A DNA stretch of 64,000 nucleotides from Parapristionchus giblindavisi (Eukaryota; Nematoda; Chromadorea; Rhabditida; Diplogasteridae). The stretch lies in assembly GCA_943737045.1 (NCBI GenBank), contig CALSFV010000106.1, positions 1 to 64,000 of the forward strand, given 5' to 3'. A model generated the notes under the pieces. The model searched no databases. It worked only from the letters and a program-made list of their open reading frames with translations, and had not been told where the DNA came from. This document shows, piece by piece, positions 10,943-22,891 of the stretch (within the stretch, counting starts at the first letter, position 1; each line of letters begins with the position of its first letter). The translations under genes were made by a program, and so were the position numbers.

Positions 10943-11548
10943 ACTGAAGTCAAAAGAAGTGAACTTAAATGAAAAAAAGGTTGCATATCGTGTAAACAGT
11001 CGAGAGGTTTTTCTTTAAATACACATTTTCAATGCTAAATTTGAATGAGAGCAAGGACTTCTCCAACGTAATAACCACCTTTTGTTTGCCCAGAATCCGA
11101 AAAATACTGTTTTCATTTTTTGAATAAAACAAATAGGACACTCTTTTTTCCATTTCGAAACTTTCATGCAAGCGATGAAAGTGTTGACATAGGTGAAATC
11201 GTTGAATCAATCGTAATTTCTAATTTTGCATGTGGAATCTTTGTATCGTCTGCATCGACGAAAACTTCATCAGTTCATCACCTTTCTCTTTCGTTGATCT
11301 ACTCGAGGAGGAGATTCTGCACTAGTGAAGGGTTATACAGCTACCGTGTGCGACTGTTTCTACATTATAACTTCTTCCTAAAATGAATAAAGTTTTTTGG
11401 GTGTGTTGATATGTGTATGTGGTGTCCCTGCCCGCGAAGTTAAATAGGAGGAGTTGAAATCAGTATATAGATATAGTTAATAAGAAATGGACGGAGTCAT
11501 TCATATAAATCGTTTGATACATCACAAACACACACCATGAAACCCCCT
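10943..11548. repeat. dispersed repeat related to the inverted-repeat arms
   Basis: Segment 11270-11470 resembles 19780-20000 (and the inverse at 16320-16520): a weakly conserved coding-like stretch, then a TTTTGGGTGTGTT...GGTGTCC...CCGCGAAGTTAAAT tail. The frame at 11120-11386 is too weak to call a gene. Confidence 0.45.
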
Positions 11549-11624
11549 TACGGTATGTAGAATATCTTTTGCCAACTTACTGTCTTCATAGTTTGTTCAC
11601 GAAAATATTCGCTGGACTCCAACT
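11549..11624 (-). mobile_element. solo end of the AGGTGG TTAA MITE
   Basis: It matches 3600-3675 closely (GTTTGTTCACGAAAATATTC) and ends at a TTAA (11625-11628). The rest of the element is missing. Confidence 0.65.
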
Positions 11625-11719
11625 TTAAAGTTTTGCAAAAAAATGTTGCTTTTTAAATGGTGACAGTGCGCTGTACTGAATTTTGTTCACTAAACGATAT
11701 ACTCTTGCTTGTAATAGTT

Positions 11720-11995
11720 GTGCACGCTATTTTACTAATAATTCTAAATATTAACTGACCAATTTCTGTATATACCTGAGCAATGCTGTTATTGATTTTA
11801 ATGATTAATGATTAATGATTACGGTATTCCCACCTCGACTGGTATCATGAACTGAAACGCCTATATTCATCTTTGTATCTCATATTTCAACTGGTTTTGA
11901 TCTTTTGTTGTACCATAATCTCTGATCTTTCGTTTGTTTTTATTGACTGTATCGTATTACACTATTTTCTGATTACTGTAGCGCTTTAATATAAA
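11720..11995 (+). repeat. diverged direct repeat of 14490-14790
   Basis: It shares long interrupted matches with 14490-14790, including GTGCACGCTATTT, TGTTATTGATTTTAATGATTA and GATTACTGTA blocks. This copy is outside the large inverted repeat, so the family predates that duplication. Confidence 0.65.
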
Positions 11996-12371
11996 GGAAG
12001 AATATCGTTGGGTGTTTCAACTTACCGGTGCAAGTATTCGCTGTTGTAACGACGACAGAATCCATTTCGTAGTTTCATATTCCAGAGACTGAATCCCGTT
12101 ATGAATGAAGATGGACTCCTTTACCAGTGATAAAATCAATCCATGTTCGAGAAATTCTGATCGGAAACCTCGAGGCATTGCACATGCAAATTATTTTGCG
12201 AAATATATGGCATAAATAATAAAGAGCTGTAAATAGTTTCACACGAAATTGACATCGATTGAATAATACATTTATTCTCATAATTAGATTTCATAGTCTA
12301 TTAATTCTGGTCGCGAGGATAAACTAAGAATCGAAAGAACTGGATAATCATTTCTTTGTATGTAGATGATC

Positions 12372-13706
12372 AATATGAGGCCGTTTGCGTAAGAATCGAC
12401 TAAAAGAAATAAAATTTGGCACAGTAAAAAAATCAAATTTTGGATATCGAGGTTCTCAAGGGTGCTTATGACGATGGTCACGTTCATTTTGCACCTAGAG
12501 ACACCGTTGAGGCCAGACGACGTCGCGTTGAAATCGCGTTTTTCGTCATTTCTTGTGATCCGATAGTGCTAAAAATTGCAAAATATACCCTCAGGGGCAA
12601 AATTTGATGGCGATCACGCCTGTCTAATTCATTTTTCATGGAAAAATTTCAGAAATTTTCAAAATTGGAAATTCAGTCTATGGAAAAAGTCCGTTTTGCG
12701 AGATTGAGGGATTACTGTTGATGCGGAGGCAAGAGACGAGAGAGTGTGCTGGGGCGAGAGAGCAAAGAGGCAGGTGAGACGATCAGGATGGGAATGAAGT
12801 GGAGTGGACGGGATGCCCTTCCCTTCAACCTTCTCTGCTCTCTCACAATTCCATACTCTCTAGCCTCTTTCCTACTCTTCAAAGGCAAAATGACTACACT
12901 AAAAGTTGATTATCTCGAATGACTCGGGCGCAAATTGGCTCAATTTTTTTCTATGGAATCCTGATGCCATTCCGGTCCGATCTATGTATCTCGCAAAACG
13001 GACTTTTTCCATCGACTGAATTTCCAATTTTGAAAATTTCTAAAATTTTTCCATGAAAAATGATTTAGACAGGCGTGACCGCCATAAAATTCTGCCCCTG
13101 AGGGTATGTTTTGCAATTTTTAGCACTATCGGATCACGAGAAATGACTAAAAACGCGATTTCAACGCGACGTCGTCTGGCCTCAACGGTGTCTCTAGGTG
13201 CAAAATGAACGTGACCATCGTCATGAGCACCCTTGAGAACCCCGATCCCCAAAATTTGATTTTTTTACTGTGCCGGCACTTAGTCGAGTCTTACGCAAAC
13301 GGCCTCATATATGCTTACTTTTTCACTATATTCTGATGCCATTCCGGTAATCCTGATGCCATTCCGGTCCGATCTATGTATCTCGCAAAACGGACTTTTT
13401 CCATCGACTGAATTTCCAATTTTGAAAATTTCTAAAATTTTTCCATGAAAAATGATTTAGACAGGCGTGACCGCCATAAAATTCTGCCCCTGAGGGTATG
13501 TTTTGCAATTTTTAGCACTATCGGATCACGAGAAATGACTAAAAACGCGATTTCAACGCGACGTCGTCTGGCCTCAACGGTGTCTCTAGGTGCAAAATGA
13601 ACGTGACCATCGTCATGAGCACCCTTGAGAACCCCGATCCCCAAAATTTGATTTTTTTACTGTGCCGGCACTTAGTCGAGTCTTACGCAAACGGCCTCAT
13701 ATATGC
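12372..13706. mobile_element. foldback repeat with a duplicated right arm
   Basis: A copy at 12372-12700 is the imperfect inverse of 12985-13314, with outer end ATATGAGGCCGTTTGCGTAA. The right arm is then repeated almost exactly 392 bp further on (12957 onward versus 13349 onward). Conserved 70-codon frames on the minus strand inside the two right arms exist only because the arms are identical. Confidence 0.8.
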
Positions 13707-13719
13707 GTAAGACGAGTGT

Positions 13720-14200
13720 GATAATGAAGGATGGTTGAATATGATACTCAAAGAGACAAATCTCTACAGAATTATATCTACACGAAATGAGAAAAAACTA
13801 AAAATTTATATTTTTATTAATTTTTAATTGCATTTATATTAATTAATTGTAAATACTTTTTACCATTTCATAAGATACTTTCCGTATTTTAAGAAATGGA
13901 AAAAATTGAAAATAAAAATTTAATTAATTTCTTTATTGCATATATAGTAACTAATTGTAAGCAAAATTGTGCTTTGCACAAAATAATCACCGTTTTTTAA
14001 TATTTCTTTGATAACTTACTCTCATTTCGTTCGCTATATACCATTTCTAAGTAAGCGGGCAAGCAATTTGATGATACCCTCTGGATACTGTAAGATGAGA
14101 AGTTATGGAGTTGCAGATATTTATTGAATTTTATGGGAATTAACGAAAATTACTTCATTTAGTGTTGGCATGAAATAACCTTCTTTATATCAAAGAGCTA
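13720..14200 (+). repeat. diverged direct repeat of 14938-15430
   Basis: The first 53 bp (from ATAATGAAGGATGGTTGAAT) are identical to 14938 onward. Later blocks (CTACACGAAATGA, CGATACTTTCCGTATTTT-like, AGCAAGCAATTTGATG) also match. The 14938 copy has about 150 bp extra at 14992-15145. The left boundary of the large inverted repeat (13952) falls inside this copy. Confidence 0.65.
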
Positions 14201-14901
14201 CAGTAATCAGTAAGTACTGTAACACGATACTTTAAAATTAGCTCGTGGTCTTATATGATCTTTGACCTTCGGATTAACGAACCTTTTAATATGATCTTTG
14301 ATCTTTAAAATATTGAGAATATGCATACTTGGATTGATATTGGCATACTCGCTCGCTCATGCAGAGGTCGTTATGTGATCGTGAATTGAACAGCGATGAT
14401 GATGAGGATTGTTGAAGTGATTACGGTAGATTGTGCATACTGTACTTTGTTCTCTAATCGATATTCTCATATTCTCATGTTAGTGGTAAAATTGTAATAG
14501 TAGTGCACGCTATTTCACTGATAATTCTAATTATTAACAGGCCAATTTTTACACAAACCGTAACAGTGTTGTTATTGATTTTAATGATTAACGATTACGG
14601 TAGTCCCACCCCCGACTGGTACACGACTATATTTCCCGACTGCATCTTTATACTCATTTATATATCTCACGTGTATATTGGTTGAACTGTTTTTGTACCA
14701 GAACCTCTGATCTTTTGTTTGTTTTTATTGATTGTACACTATTTACTGATTACTGTAATTCTTTAATATAAAGATTTACTAGAACAATATCGTTATGTGT
14801 CTGACAATCACCGCATCCTACCGTAGTCCCGTTTTCTATTCTTTTTCCATTGTTTTGGTAGAATTTTCCGTTGCAAGTAATAGTAATACTATGATAATGT
14901 G

Positions 14902-14929
14902 ATAATAATAATAATAATAATAATAATAA
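14902..14929 (+). repeat. (TAA)n microsatellite
   Basis: About nine TAA units. The mirror copy lies at 21394-21421 in the right arm. Confidence 0.9.
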
Positions 14930-15839
14930 CTTTATTATAATGAAGGATGGTTGAATATGATACTCAAAGAGACAAATCTCTACAGAATTGATTCCAAGAT
15001 AGGAAGCGACTCCCTTTCAATGCTAGATCAGTGATAGAGCGGACAGACCACGAGATTAGATCGATGGTTAGAGACGCAGAGAGTCATAGCGCGCGCAGAA
15101 CCCCATATGCGACCACTATTGAGACGGGTGGCGGGCGTGGTTAACTACACGAAATGACAAAAATTGAACATTTATATTTTTATTAATTTTTTAAAATTCC
15201 ATTTATATTAAGTAATTGCAAATAATTTTTACCAGTTCATACGATACTTTCCGTATTTTTAAAAAAGTTAGAAATTGAAAATTAAAATTTAATAAATTTT
15301 GTAATTGCATATATGATAATTTATTTGCAATACATGATTTTTGAGCAAGCAATTTGATGGAACCGTCTGAATACATTAAGCTGAGACGTTACGCAGTTGT
15401 ATAATAGATATTTATTGAATTTTATGGGAGTTATCGACATATATATTGCATACAATTATCTTCTTTTTGTTATAGTAATTTTTTATAATATGTTTGACTG
15501 TTGGTTCTGTCTTTTCGGAAGCCAAAGCGCAGTAGATTAATTGTAAAAAAGTAGTTTGTTCACGGTATTTTTAACGACGGGGGAAAGGAGATAGGGATGC
15601 GCTATTCTCACAAATTGGATATGCATGATGATCAAAGAATATATTATATTAATAATTATATATTTATCGACATGCTCATCATGAAAAATATGTGGTGTTT
15701 CGGCCGCTACGTCTATTGTTAGATATAAAAAAATCATTATCACACTTCAAATTGTTGAGTTTAAATTTCCTATATGGTCTAATTATTTTATTTCGTCAAT
15801 TGCCGATATTTCCGTTTGTCGGACACATCCGCGATACGT

Positions 15840-16053
15840 CTCTGGTATTTCAAAACTTAATGCTACTTAAAATACGTCACTGTCGTGAAGTCTACTTTAA
15901 GTCTACTTCATGTGAGTGACGTCACTTTTTCACTTTAAGTAGACTTGCTTAGTGACGTTATACTTTAAGTAGTCTTACGTTTCGCTTGAAGTAGACGTAC
16001 AAGTCTACTTAAAGTTAAAGTGTAAGTATACTTCTAGTTTTGAAACACCTGAG
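15840..16053. mobile_element. MITE with CTCTGGTATTTC ends (left-arm copy)
   Basis: Ends CTCTGGTATTTCAAAACT and the imperfect inverse of CTCAGGTGTTTCAAAACT. The interior is packed with AAGTAGACTT/AAGTCTACTT words in both orientations and holds TGACGTCA at 15917-15924. It is the same family as 22592-22797. Confidence 0.75.
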
Positions 16054-16936
16054 GTACTGATTATGTCACTACGTGAAAACACAGACCAAAATAGAATACA
16101 TTTCAAAATGTACTAAATAGTTCATAATTCATGAATCGTTCATACTTGCATAGGAAAAGCGCGAAGTAAGTGAATAAAAAAATGACAAAGATGTTAAAAT
16201 ACACTTGGGCGACAAATCTATCCGCTAGGCCATGAGATTATGTGAAACGTCAACGATTCAGTATTTCCTTACTTGAGCTTCTCATATGTATCGACGTATG
16301 GCTCCGCCCCTTTCAGGAGGACCCTGTACATATACTGATTTTGACTCCTCCTATTTAACTTCGCGGGCTTGGACACCGGATGCCAACGTGAACACACCCC
16401 AAAATCTTTATCAATTCTAGAAAGAAGTCCGCCAGATGTCGCATCTTCAGAAACAGTCCTGCGAAATCCGTTCTTCTAGTGTAGTATATGATCCCAACGA
16501 CATCCTTCTGATCACGTCATCAACGAGTAGTACGAAAAGATGATTCGACCTGTTGAATGTGAAGTTAGAATGAATTCAACGATTTGGACTATCTACTAAA
16601 ACAACAAAGTACCTTGAAGAGTAGCAGAAGAGAAGTCCGTTCTTTCTGAATCCGTAGATGATCCATGATGATGCCCTTCTGCTGACGTCATCAACAACGT
16701 GCGCGACAAGACTATCCGAAGACCACGGCAACTGGCTCTGAAATGGGTTAGAAATGAGGTAAACCAATGTGTAAACTATTATAAAACTCTCCTCATGAGT
16801 CCGGTTGTAGGGCATCATCCATCGATTCTTAGTAATCCATTCACCGACGTCGATGATGAACTTCTTCAGACGACGTTGACCATGATGTATCGATCTATAA
16901 AATGATTAAGAGATTAGAATAGATTCAATTATTAGA

Positions 16937-19384
16937 AATTTTCCAATGTTCATATGAAACGTATGACATAAGGTTTATGACAAACTTTATGTCCCCGTTA
17001 ACCAAAAGTGGTTATGTACATAAACTAGTCAGTGATCAAAAGAAATGTAAAGAAAAGAGACGTCTCTCCACTGATTACACACACTCTCGCTTCCCCCTTC
17101 GCTTATTTTAGCTACTTTCGAATATTGCACAAATCGATAATGCATCGTCAGGGTATTGAGTCCCAAGTGGATAAAAGTGAGCAGCAGGGTGATTGTAGGT
17201 TACGGTAGCTAACCACCGATCGATGACAATAGATGGTTATGGTACCTTCCTACAGTAAAATTATGGATGCTTTTTCCACTTGGGATGCAACACTCTACGA
17301 AACATCGACACGACAACGCTGTTACGTATGATACGGATGTCAGATGTACAACGGTGCATAAAAAAACTAGATGTACCTTTGGCAAGTGAGAGAATAACGT
17401 CGTCAGCGACGATCACAGTCCTCGGGAGTCGTGCATCTCCGACGTGGATCCATTCATCGTTGATGATTCAACCGCTTACTGCTCACTCTGAAAATGATTT
17501 GAATGATTTCGAGATAGAGATGGGGGATACGAGGAAAGGGGAAAGGGAGCGACTAAAGTTCAAAGATCAACAATGATAAGAGCAATTCGGGGTACAAGAG
17601 GAAAGAAGGCGATCAAGAGTTGCAAATGAAATTAAGTAGAATAGGAACACGTTGTCTACATATAATCATGGATCATATGCAAATTGGAATACAATGGATG
17701 AATGGATTGACAACATAAGTACAATGTGTGTGAATAGGGAAGCGAGAACAATGATTGATTGGGAGAGACAGGGAGAGGGGGTATAGGGATGACGATGTAG
17801 AAGGATAGAGAGGGAGAGGGAGGTAGAGGGATGAAGATAGAGGGAGAGAGAGGGAGATGGATAAAGAGGTAGAACGATGGATATAGGAATATTGATTCAA
17901 TATTGATCGACATAACACGAAGAGAAGAACGTAGCGACACGTGCCTATGTGGAAAATGGCGGGGAAATGACAGAGGGAGGAAGTGACCAATTATAGATAA
18001 ACACTATCGATTGTAGATCACTCTGATCAAAGGATCATCCTATTGTTATGTGATGGTTGTTTGATCAGGGGAGAGAGTGTCCAGACAGAAGAGAGTACAG
18101 ACAGAGACAGAGTGAGAGAGTATGGATTATTGAGAGAGTACAAGGAAGGAAAGACAACGCGTGAACGACCTACCATCGATATTGTTTATGAATCACTGTC
18201 TCCTTCCATTCTTCCCGCCAATTTCATGGGAAGTACGTGTTGCTATGGCTATTTTCGTATTTTTGCTGCGTCCCTCCTTCTCCTTCTGTCATCTCTTCGC
18301 TTATCACTGGTTATTTTCTCTATCTCTCTCTAGAACATTCTCTCCTCTTTCCTTCTTGTCCTGCGGATTGAATGTCATGTTTTTACTCGTTCTTTGTTCT
18401 CTTCTCCCTTTGCATAAATTTCAGTCTAGGACTGTATCCACTGTACAACAATTTGAATTTGATCACAAATTATCATATTTTGTGTACTCTTTTTTGTTCT
18501 CTTTGCTTTCTGTCATCTTTCTTCTCCTCGTTGTACACCTGTTCAAGTTGATCTTTGATCTTTGTGTTCCATTCCTCTTGTATCTTACATCGTGTTCTTC
18601 TTTTCATTCAAATACGGCTCTTTTCCTTTTATCTCGATCTATCTTTATTAAGTGTTTCTTCCTTTCTACCTCCATTTGCCTCCATTCTTCTCCATTTCGG
18701 CAGTCAGGGACAGTCCTACAAATGGCGTTTAATTTCGTTATTCTCTCTGTAAAAAAAGAAAATGCTCCAGTATTCCTGTGTTTCCGAACATTCGGTACCA
18801 GAACGTCAATATTCGGACGTTCCTGACTGTCGTACTGTTCCTTTTCTTCTTCATTTCATTTGCAGCTTTCGACCGTCTTTCAATCGCTTTCCCTATTGTC
18901 AAAATGATCTTTGATCTTTACAATGTCGTTCCTCGTTTATTTCCCTCTCTCGTTTCTCCAAACCATTCAAATCCTTTTCAGAGCCATCAGCCATCTACGA
19001 AGGTTTCTCAAGAGTCGATCGGGTCTCATCAAATGAAGTACTATTTCTGTTGAGAAGACGCCGATGGATTTGGACTCTGATGATTATGGACTTGGTCCCT
19101 CTACAACTGGTATGCATCTTTAAATTGTTTTGTGTCGTTGCGCATTATCGAACTATGCCGTGTTCGAAAATTACGAAATGAAGCGAGGTAGGAAGCCAGA
19201 GATTAAGAAATTAGTGTCTCTTTTCTTTACGGTATTTTGAACACGGCATCCGTTGAATGCATGCTGTAATATAACATTTCTGAATATACGGGAACAGAAT
19301 CCTATGTCAACGTTCTCTTCACCATTCTATGCTTACCACTGGGAGATCAAAAAGTGTACAAAGTGATGAGAACATTGGCAAAGG
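16937..19384. repeat. spacer of the 3 kb inverted repeat
   Basis: Unique relative to the arms. It contains a GGGAGA/GGTAGA purine stretch (17765-17875), gagagagt-rich sequence near 18070-18140, and GATCTTTGATCTTT motifs near 18549 and 18904. Frames at 17280-17576 and 18161-18826 have no recognisable domain. The latter is pyrimidine-biased and reads as Phe/Leu/Ser, so no gene is called. Confidence 0.6.
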
Positions 19385-20269
19385 TCTAATAATTGAATCT
19401 ATTCTAATCTCTTAATCATTTTATAGATCGATACATCATGGTCAACGTCGTCTGAAGAAGTTCATCATCGACGTCGGTGAATGGATTACTAAGAATCGAT
19501 GGATGATGCCCTACAACCGGACTCATGAGGAGAGTTTTATAATAGTTTACACATTGGTTTACCTCATTTCTAACCCATTTCAGAGCCAGTTGCCGTGGTC
19601 TTCGGATAGTCTTGTCGCGCACGTTGTTGATGACGTCAGCAGAAGGGCATCATCATGGATCATCTACGGATTCAGAAAGAACGGACTTCTCTTCTGCTAC
19701 TCTTCAAGGTACTTTGTTGTTTTAGTAGATAGTCCAAAATCGTTGAATTCATTCTAACTTCACATTCAACAGGTCGAATCATCTTTTCGTACTACTCGTT
19801 GATGACGTGATCAGAAGGATGTCGTTGGGATCATATACTACACTAGAAGAACGGATTTCGCAGGACTGTTTCTGAAGATGCGACATCTGGCGGACTTCTT
19901 TCTAGAATTGATAAAGATTTTGGGGTGTGTTCACGTTGGCATCTGGTGTCCAACCCCGCGAAGTTAAATGGGAGGAGTCAAAATCAGTATATGTACAGGG
20001 TCCACCACAAAGGGGCGGAGCCATACATCGATACATATGAGAGGCTCAAGTAAATATAAACTGAACCGTTGAAATTTCACGTAATCCCATGGCGTAGTGA
20101 ATAGATAAGTCGCCCAAGTGTATTTTAACATCTTTGTCATTTTTTTTATTCACTTACTTCGCGCTTTTCCTATGCAAGTATGAACGATTCATGAATTATG
20201 AACTATTTAGTACATTTTGAAATGTATTCTATTTTGGTCTGTGTTTTCACGTAGTGACATAATCAGTAC

Positions 20270-20483
20270 CTCAGGTGTTTCAAAACTAGAAGTATACTTA
20301 CACTTTAACTTTAAGTAGACTTGTACGTCTACTTCAAGCGAAACGTAAGACTACTTAAAGTATAACGTCACTAAGCAAGTCTACTTAAAGTGAAAAAGTG
20401 ACGTCACTCACATGAAGTAGACTTAAAGTAGACTTCACGACAGTGACGTATTTTAAGTAGCATTAAGTTTTGAAATACCAGAG
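20270..20483. mobile_element. MITE with CTCTGGTATTTC ends (right-arm copy)
   Basis: Mirror image of 15840-16053, carried along by the inverted duplication. Confidence 0.75.
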
Positions 20484-21393
20484 ACGTATCGCGGATGTGT
20501 CCGACAAACGGAAATATCGGCAATTGACGAAATAAAATAATTAGACCATATAGGAAATTTAAACTCAACAATTTGAAGTGTGATAATGATTTTTTTATAT
20601 CTAACAATAGACGTAGCGGCCGAAACACCACATATTTTTCATGATGAGCATGTCGATAAATATATAATTATTAATATAATATATTCTTTGATCATCATGC
20701 ATATCCAATTTGTGAGAATAGCGCATCCCTATCTCCTTTCCCCCGTCGTTAAAAATACCGTGAACAAACTACTTTTTTACAATTAATCTACTGCGCTTTG
20801 GCTTCCGAAAAGACAGAACCAACAGTCAAACATATTATAAAAAATTACTATAACAAAAAGAAGATAATTGTATGCAATATATATGTCGATAACTCCCATA
20901 AAATTCAATAAATATCTATTATACAACTGCGTAACGTCTCAGCTTAATGTATTCAGACGGTTCCATCAAATTGCTTGCTCAAAAATCATGTATTGCAAAT
21001 AAATTATCATATATGCAATTACAAAATTTATTAAATTTTAATTTTCAATTTCTAACTTTTTTAAAAATACGGAAAGTATCGTATGAACTGGTAAAAATTA
21101 TTTGCAATTACTTAATATAAATGGAATTTTAAAAAATTAATAAAAATATAAATGTTCAATTTTTGTCATTTCGTGTAGTTAACCCCGCCCGCCACCCGTC
21201 TCAATAGTGGTCGCATATGGGGTTCTGCGCGCGCTATGACTCTCTGCGTCTCTAACCATCGATCTAATCTCGTGGTCTGTCCGCTCTATCACTGATCTAG
21301 CATTGAAAGGGAGTCGCTTCCTATCTTGGAATCAATTCTGTAGAGATTTGTCTCTTTGAGTATCATATTCAACCATCCTTCATTATAATAAAG

Positions 21394-21421
21394 TTATTAT
21401 TATTATTATTATTATTATTAT
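21394..21421 (-). repeat. (ATT)n microsatellite
   Basis: Mirror of the (TAA)n run in the left arm, with similar unit number. Confidence 0.9.
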
Positions 21422-22591
21422 CACATTATCATAGTATTACTATTACTTGCAACGGAAAATTCTACCAAAACAATGGAAAAAGAATAGAAAACGGGACTAC
21501 GGTAGGATGCGGTGATTGTCAGACACATAACGATATTGTTCTAGTAAATCTTTATATTAAAGAATTACAGTAATCAGTAAATAGTGTACAATCAATAAAA
21601 ACAAACAAAAGATCAGAGGTTCTGGTACAAAAACAGTTCAACCAATATACACGTGAGATATATAAATGAGTATAAAGATGCAGTCGGGAAATATAGTCGT
21701 GTACCAGTCGGGGGTGGGACTACCGTAATCGTTAATCATTAAAATCAATAACAACACTGTTACGGTTTGTGTAAAAATTGGCCTGTTAATAATTAGAATT
21801 ATCAGTGAAATAGCGTGCACTACTATTACAATTTTACCACTAACATGAGAATATGAGAATATCGATTAGAGAACAAAGTACAGTATGCACAATCTACCGT
21901 AATCACTTCAACAATCCTCATCATCATCGCTGTTCAATTCACGATCACATAACGACCTCTGCATGAGCGAGCGAGTATGCCAATATCAATCCAAGTATGC
22001 ATATTCTCAATATTTTAAAGATCAAAGATCATATTAAAAGGTTCGTTAATCCGAAGGTCAAAGATCATATAAGACCACGAGCTAATTTTAAAGTATCGTG
22101 TTACAGTACTTACTGATTACTGTAGCTCTTTGATATAAAGAAGGTTATTTCATGCCAACACTAAATGAAGTAATTTTCGTTAATTCCCATAAAATTCAAT
22201 AAATATCTGCAACTCCATAACTTCTCATCTTACAGTATCCAGAGGGTATCATCAAATTGCTTGCCCGCTTACTTAGAAATGGTATATAACGAACGAAATG
22301 AGAGTAACTTATCAAAGAAATATTAAAAAACGGTGATTATTTTGTGCAAAGCACAATTTTGCTTACAATTAATTAGTGTCTAATGACAGACTAATTACAC
22401 CGAGATAAACTAAAATTTCCGCTCTGGCAAATGCTCTCTCGGAGTTTTTGCCTACGAGAGATCATTGGTAGAGCAGGGAGTAAAATTAACTGTGCCTTTT
22501 AGGGTCCAGAATCCTCTATGCATCTTTATTTCTGTGGATAACTTTCTTACAATCTCGCTCCTGTCAACCTTTTATATCTCATAAACACGCT

Positions 22592-22797
22592 CTCTGGTAT
22601 TTTCAAACTAGTAGTTTACTTACGTCACGTCACAGACTAGCAGTTTGCTGTTAGTTTAACAAGTGAAAGAACATTTGACGAAATGCATTACCGTATTATA
22701 CACCACTTATAGTAAACTTACGTTTAACTAGCCGTAGAATTGTAAGTCTATTTCTAGTGGGAATGGTAAGTAAACTACTAGTTTGAAAATACCAGAG
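22592..22797. mobile_element. 206 bp MITE, perfect CTCTGGTATTTTC ends
   Basis: Terminal inverted repeats are perfect for about 32 bp, beginning CTCTGGTATTTTCAAACTAG. The interior has AAGTAAACTTAC-like words and tandem ACGTCACGTCAC. It lies about 95 bp beyond the 3' end of the acyltransferase gene. The target duplication is unclear (possibly CT). Confidence 0.85.
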
Positions 22798-22891
22798 CTT
22801 GTAACATAAAATTTAAAAGGTTTGCTTTACAATCAAACTCCATCTTCGATAAGCAAAATTTATTCATGGCAAATAAAAGTCCACACAGCCT

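Larger units (their letters stand above)
13952..16936 (+). repeat. left arm of 3 kb inverted repeat
   Basis: This 2985 bp pairs in inverse with 19385-22371. I saw only scattered substitutions and 1-2 bp indels across the arm, for example at 15131-15140. It contains the second copies of the 11720 and 13720 repeats, a (TAA)n run at 14902-14929 and a MITE at 15840-16053. No terminal target duplication is visible. Confidence 0.95.
19385..22371 (-). repeat. right arm of 3 kb inverted repeat
   Basis: Inverse of 13952-16936. Its plus strand at 19456-19910 has a coding-like stretch with a threefold related motif (DVGEWITKN, VDDVSRRASS, VDDVIRRMS) and a possible intron (donor after 19708, acceptor CAACAG near 19772). 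The upstream junction does not splice in frame, so I list it as repeat content and not as a gene. Confidence 0.95.

Noticed and set aside
18161..18826. 221-codon hydrophobic frame that could pass for a membrane protein
   Set aside because: Composition follows pyrimidine-rich repeat DNA (Phe/Leu/Ser), includes the GATCTTTGATCTTT repeat, and has no topology or domain signature.
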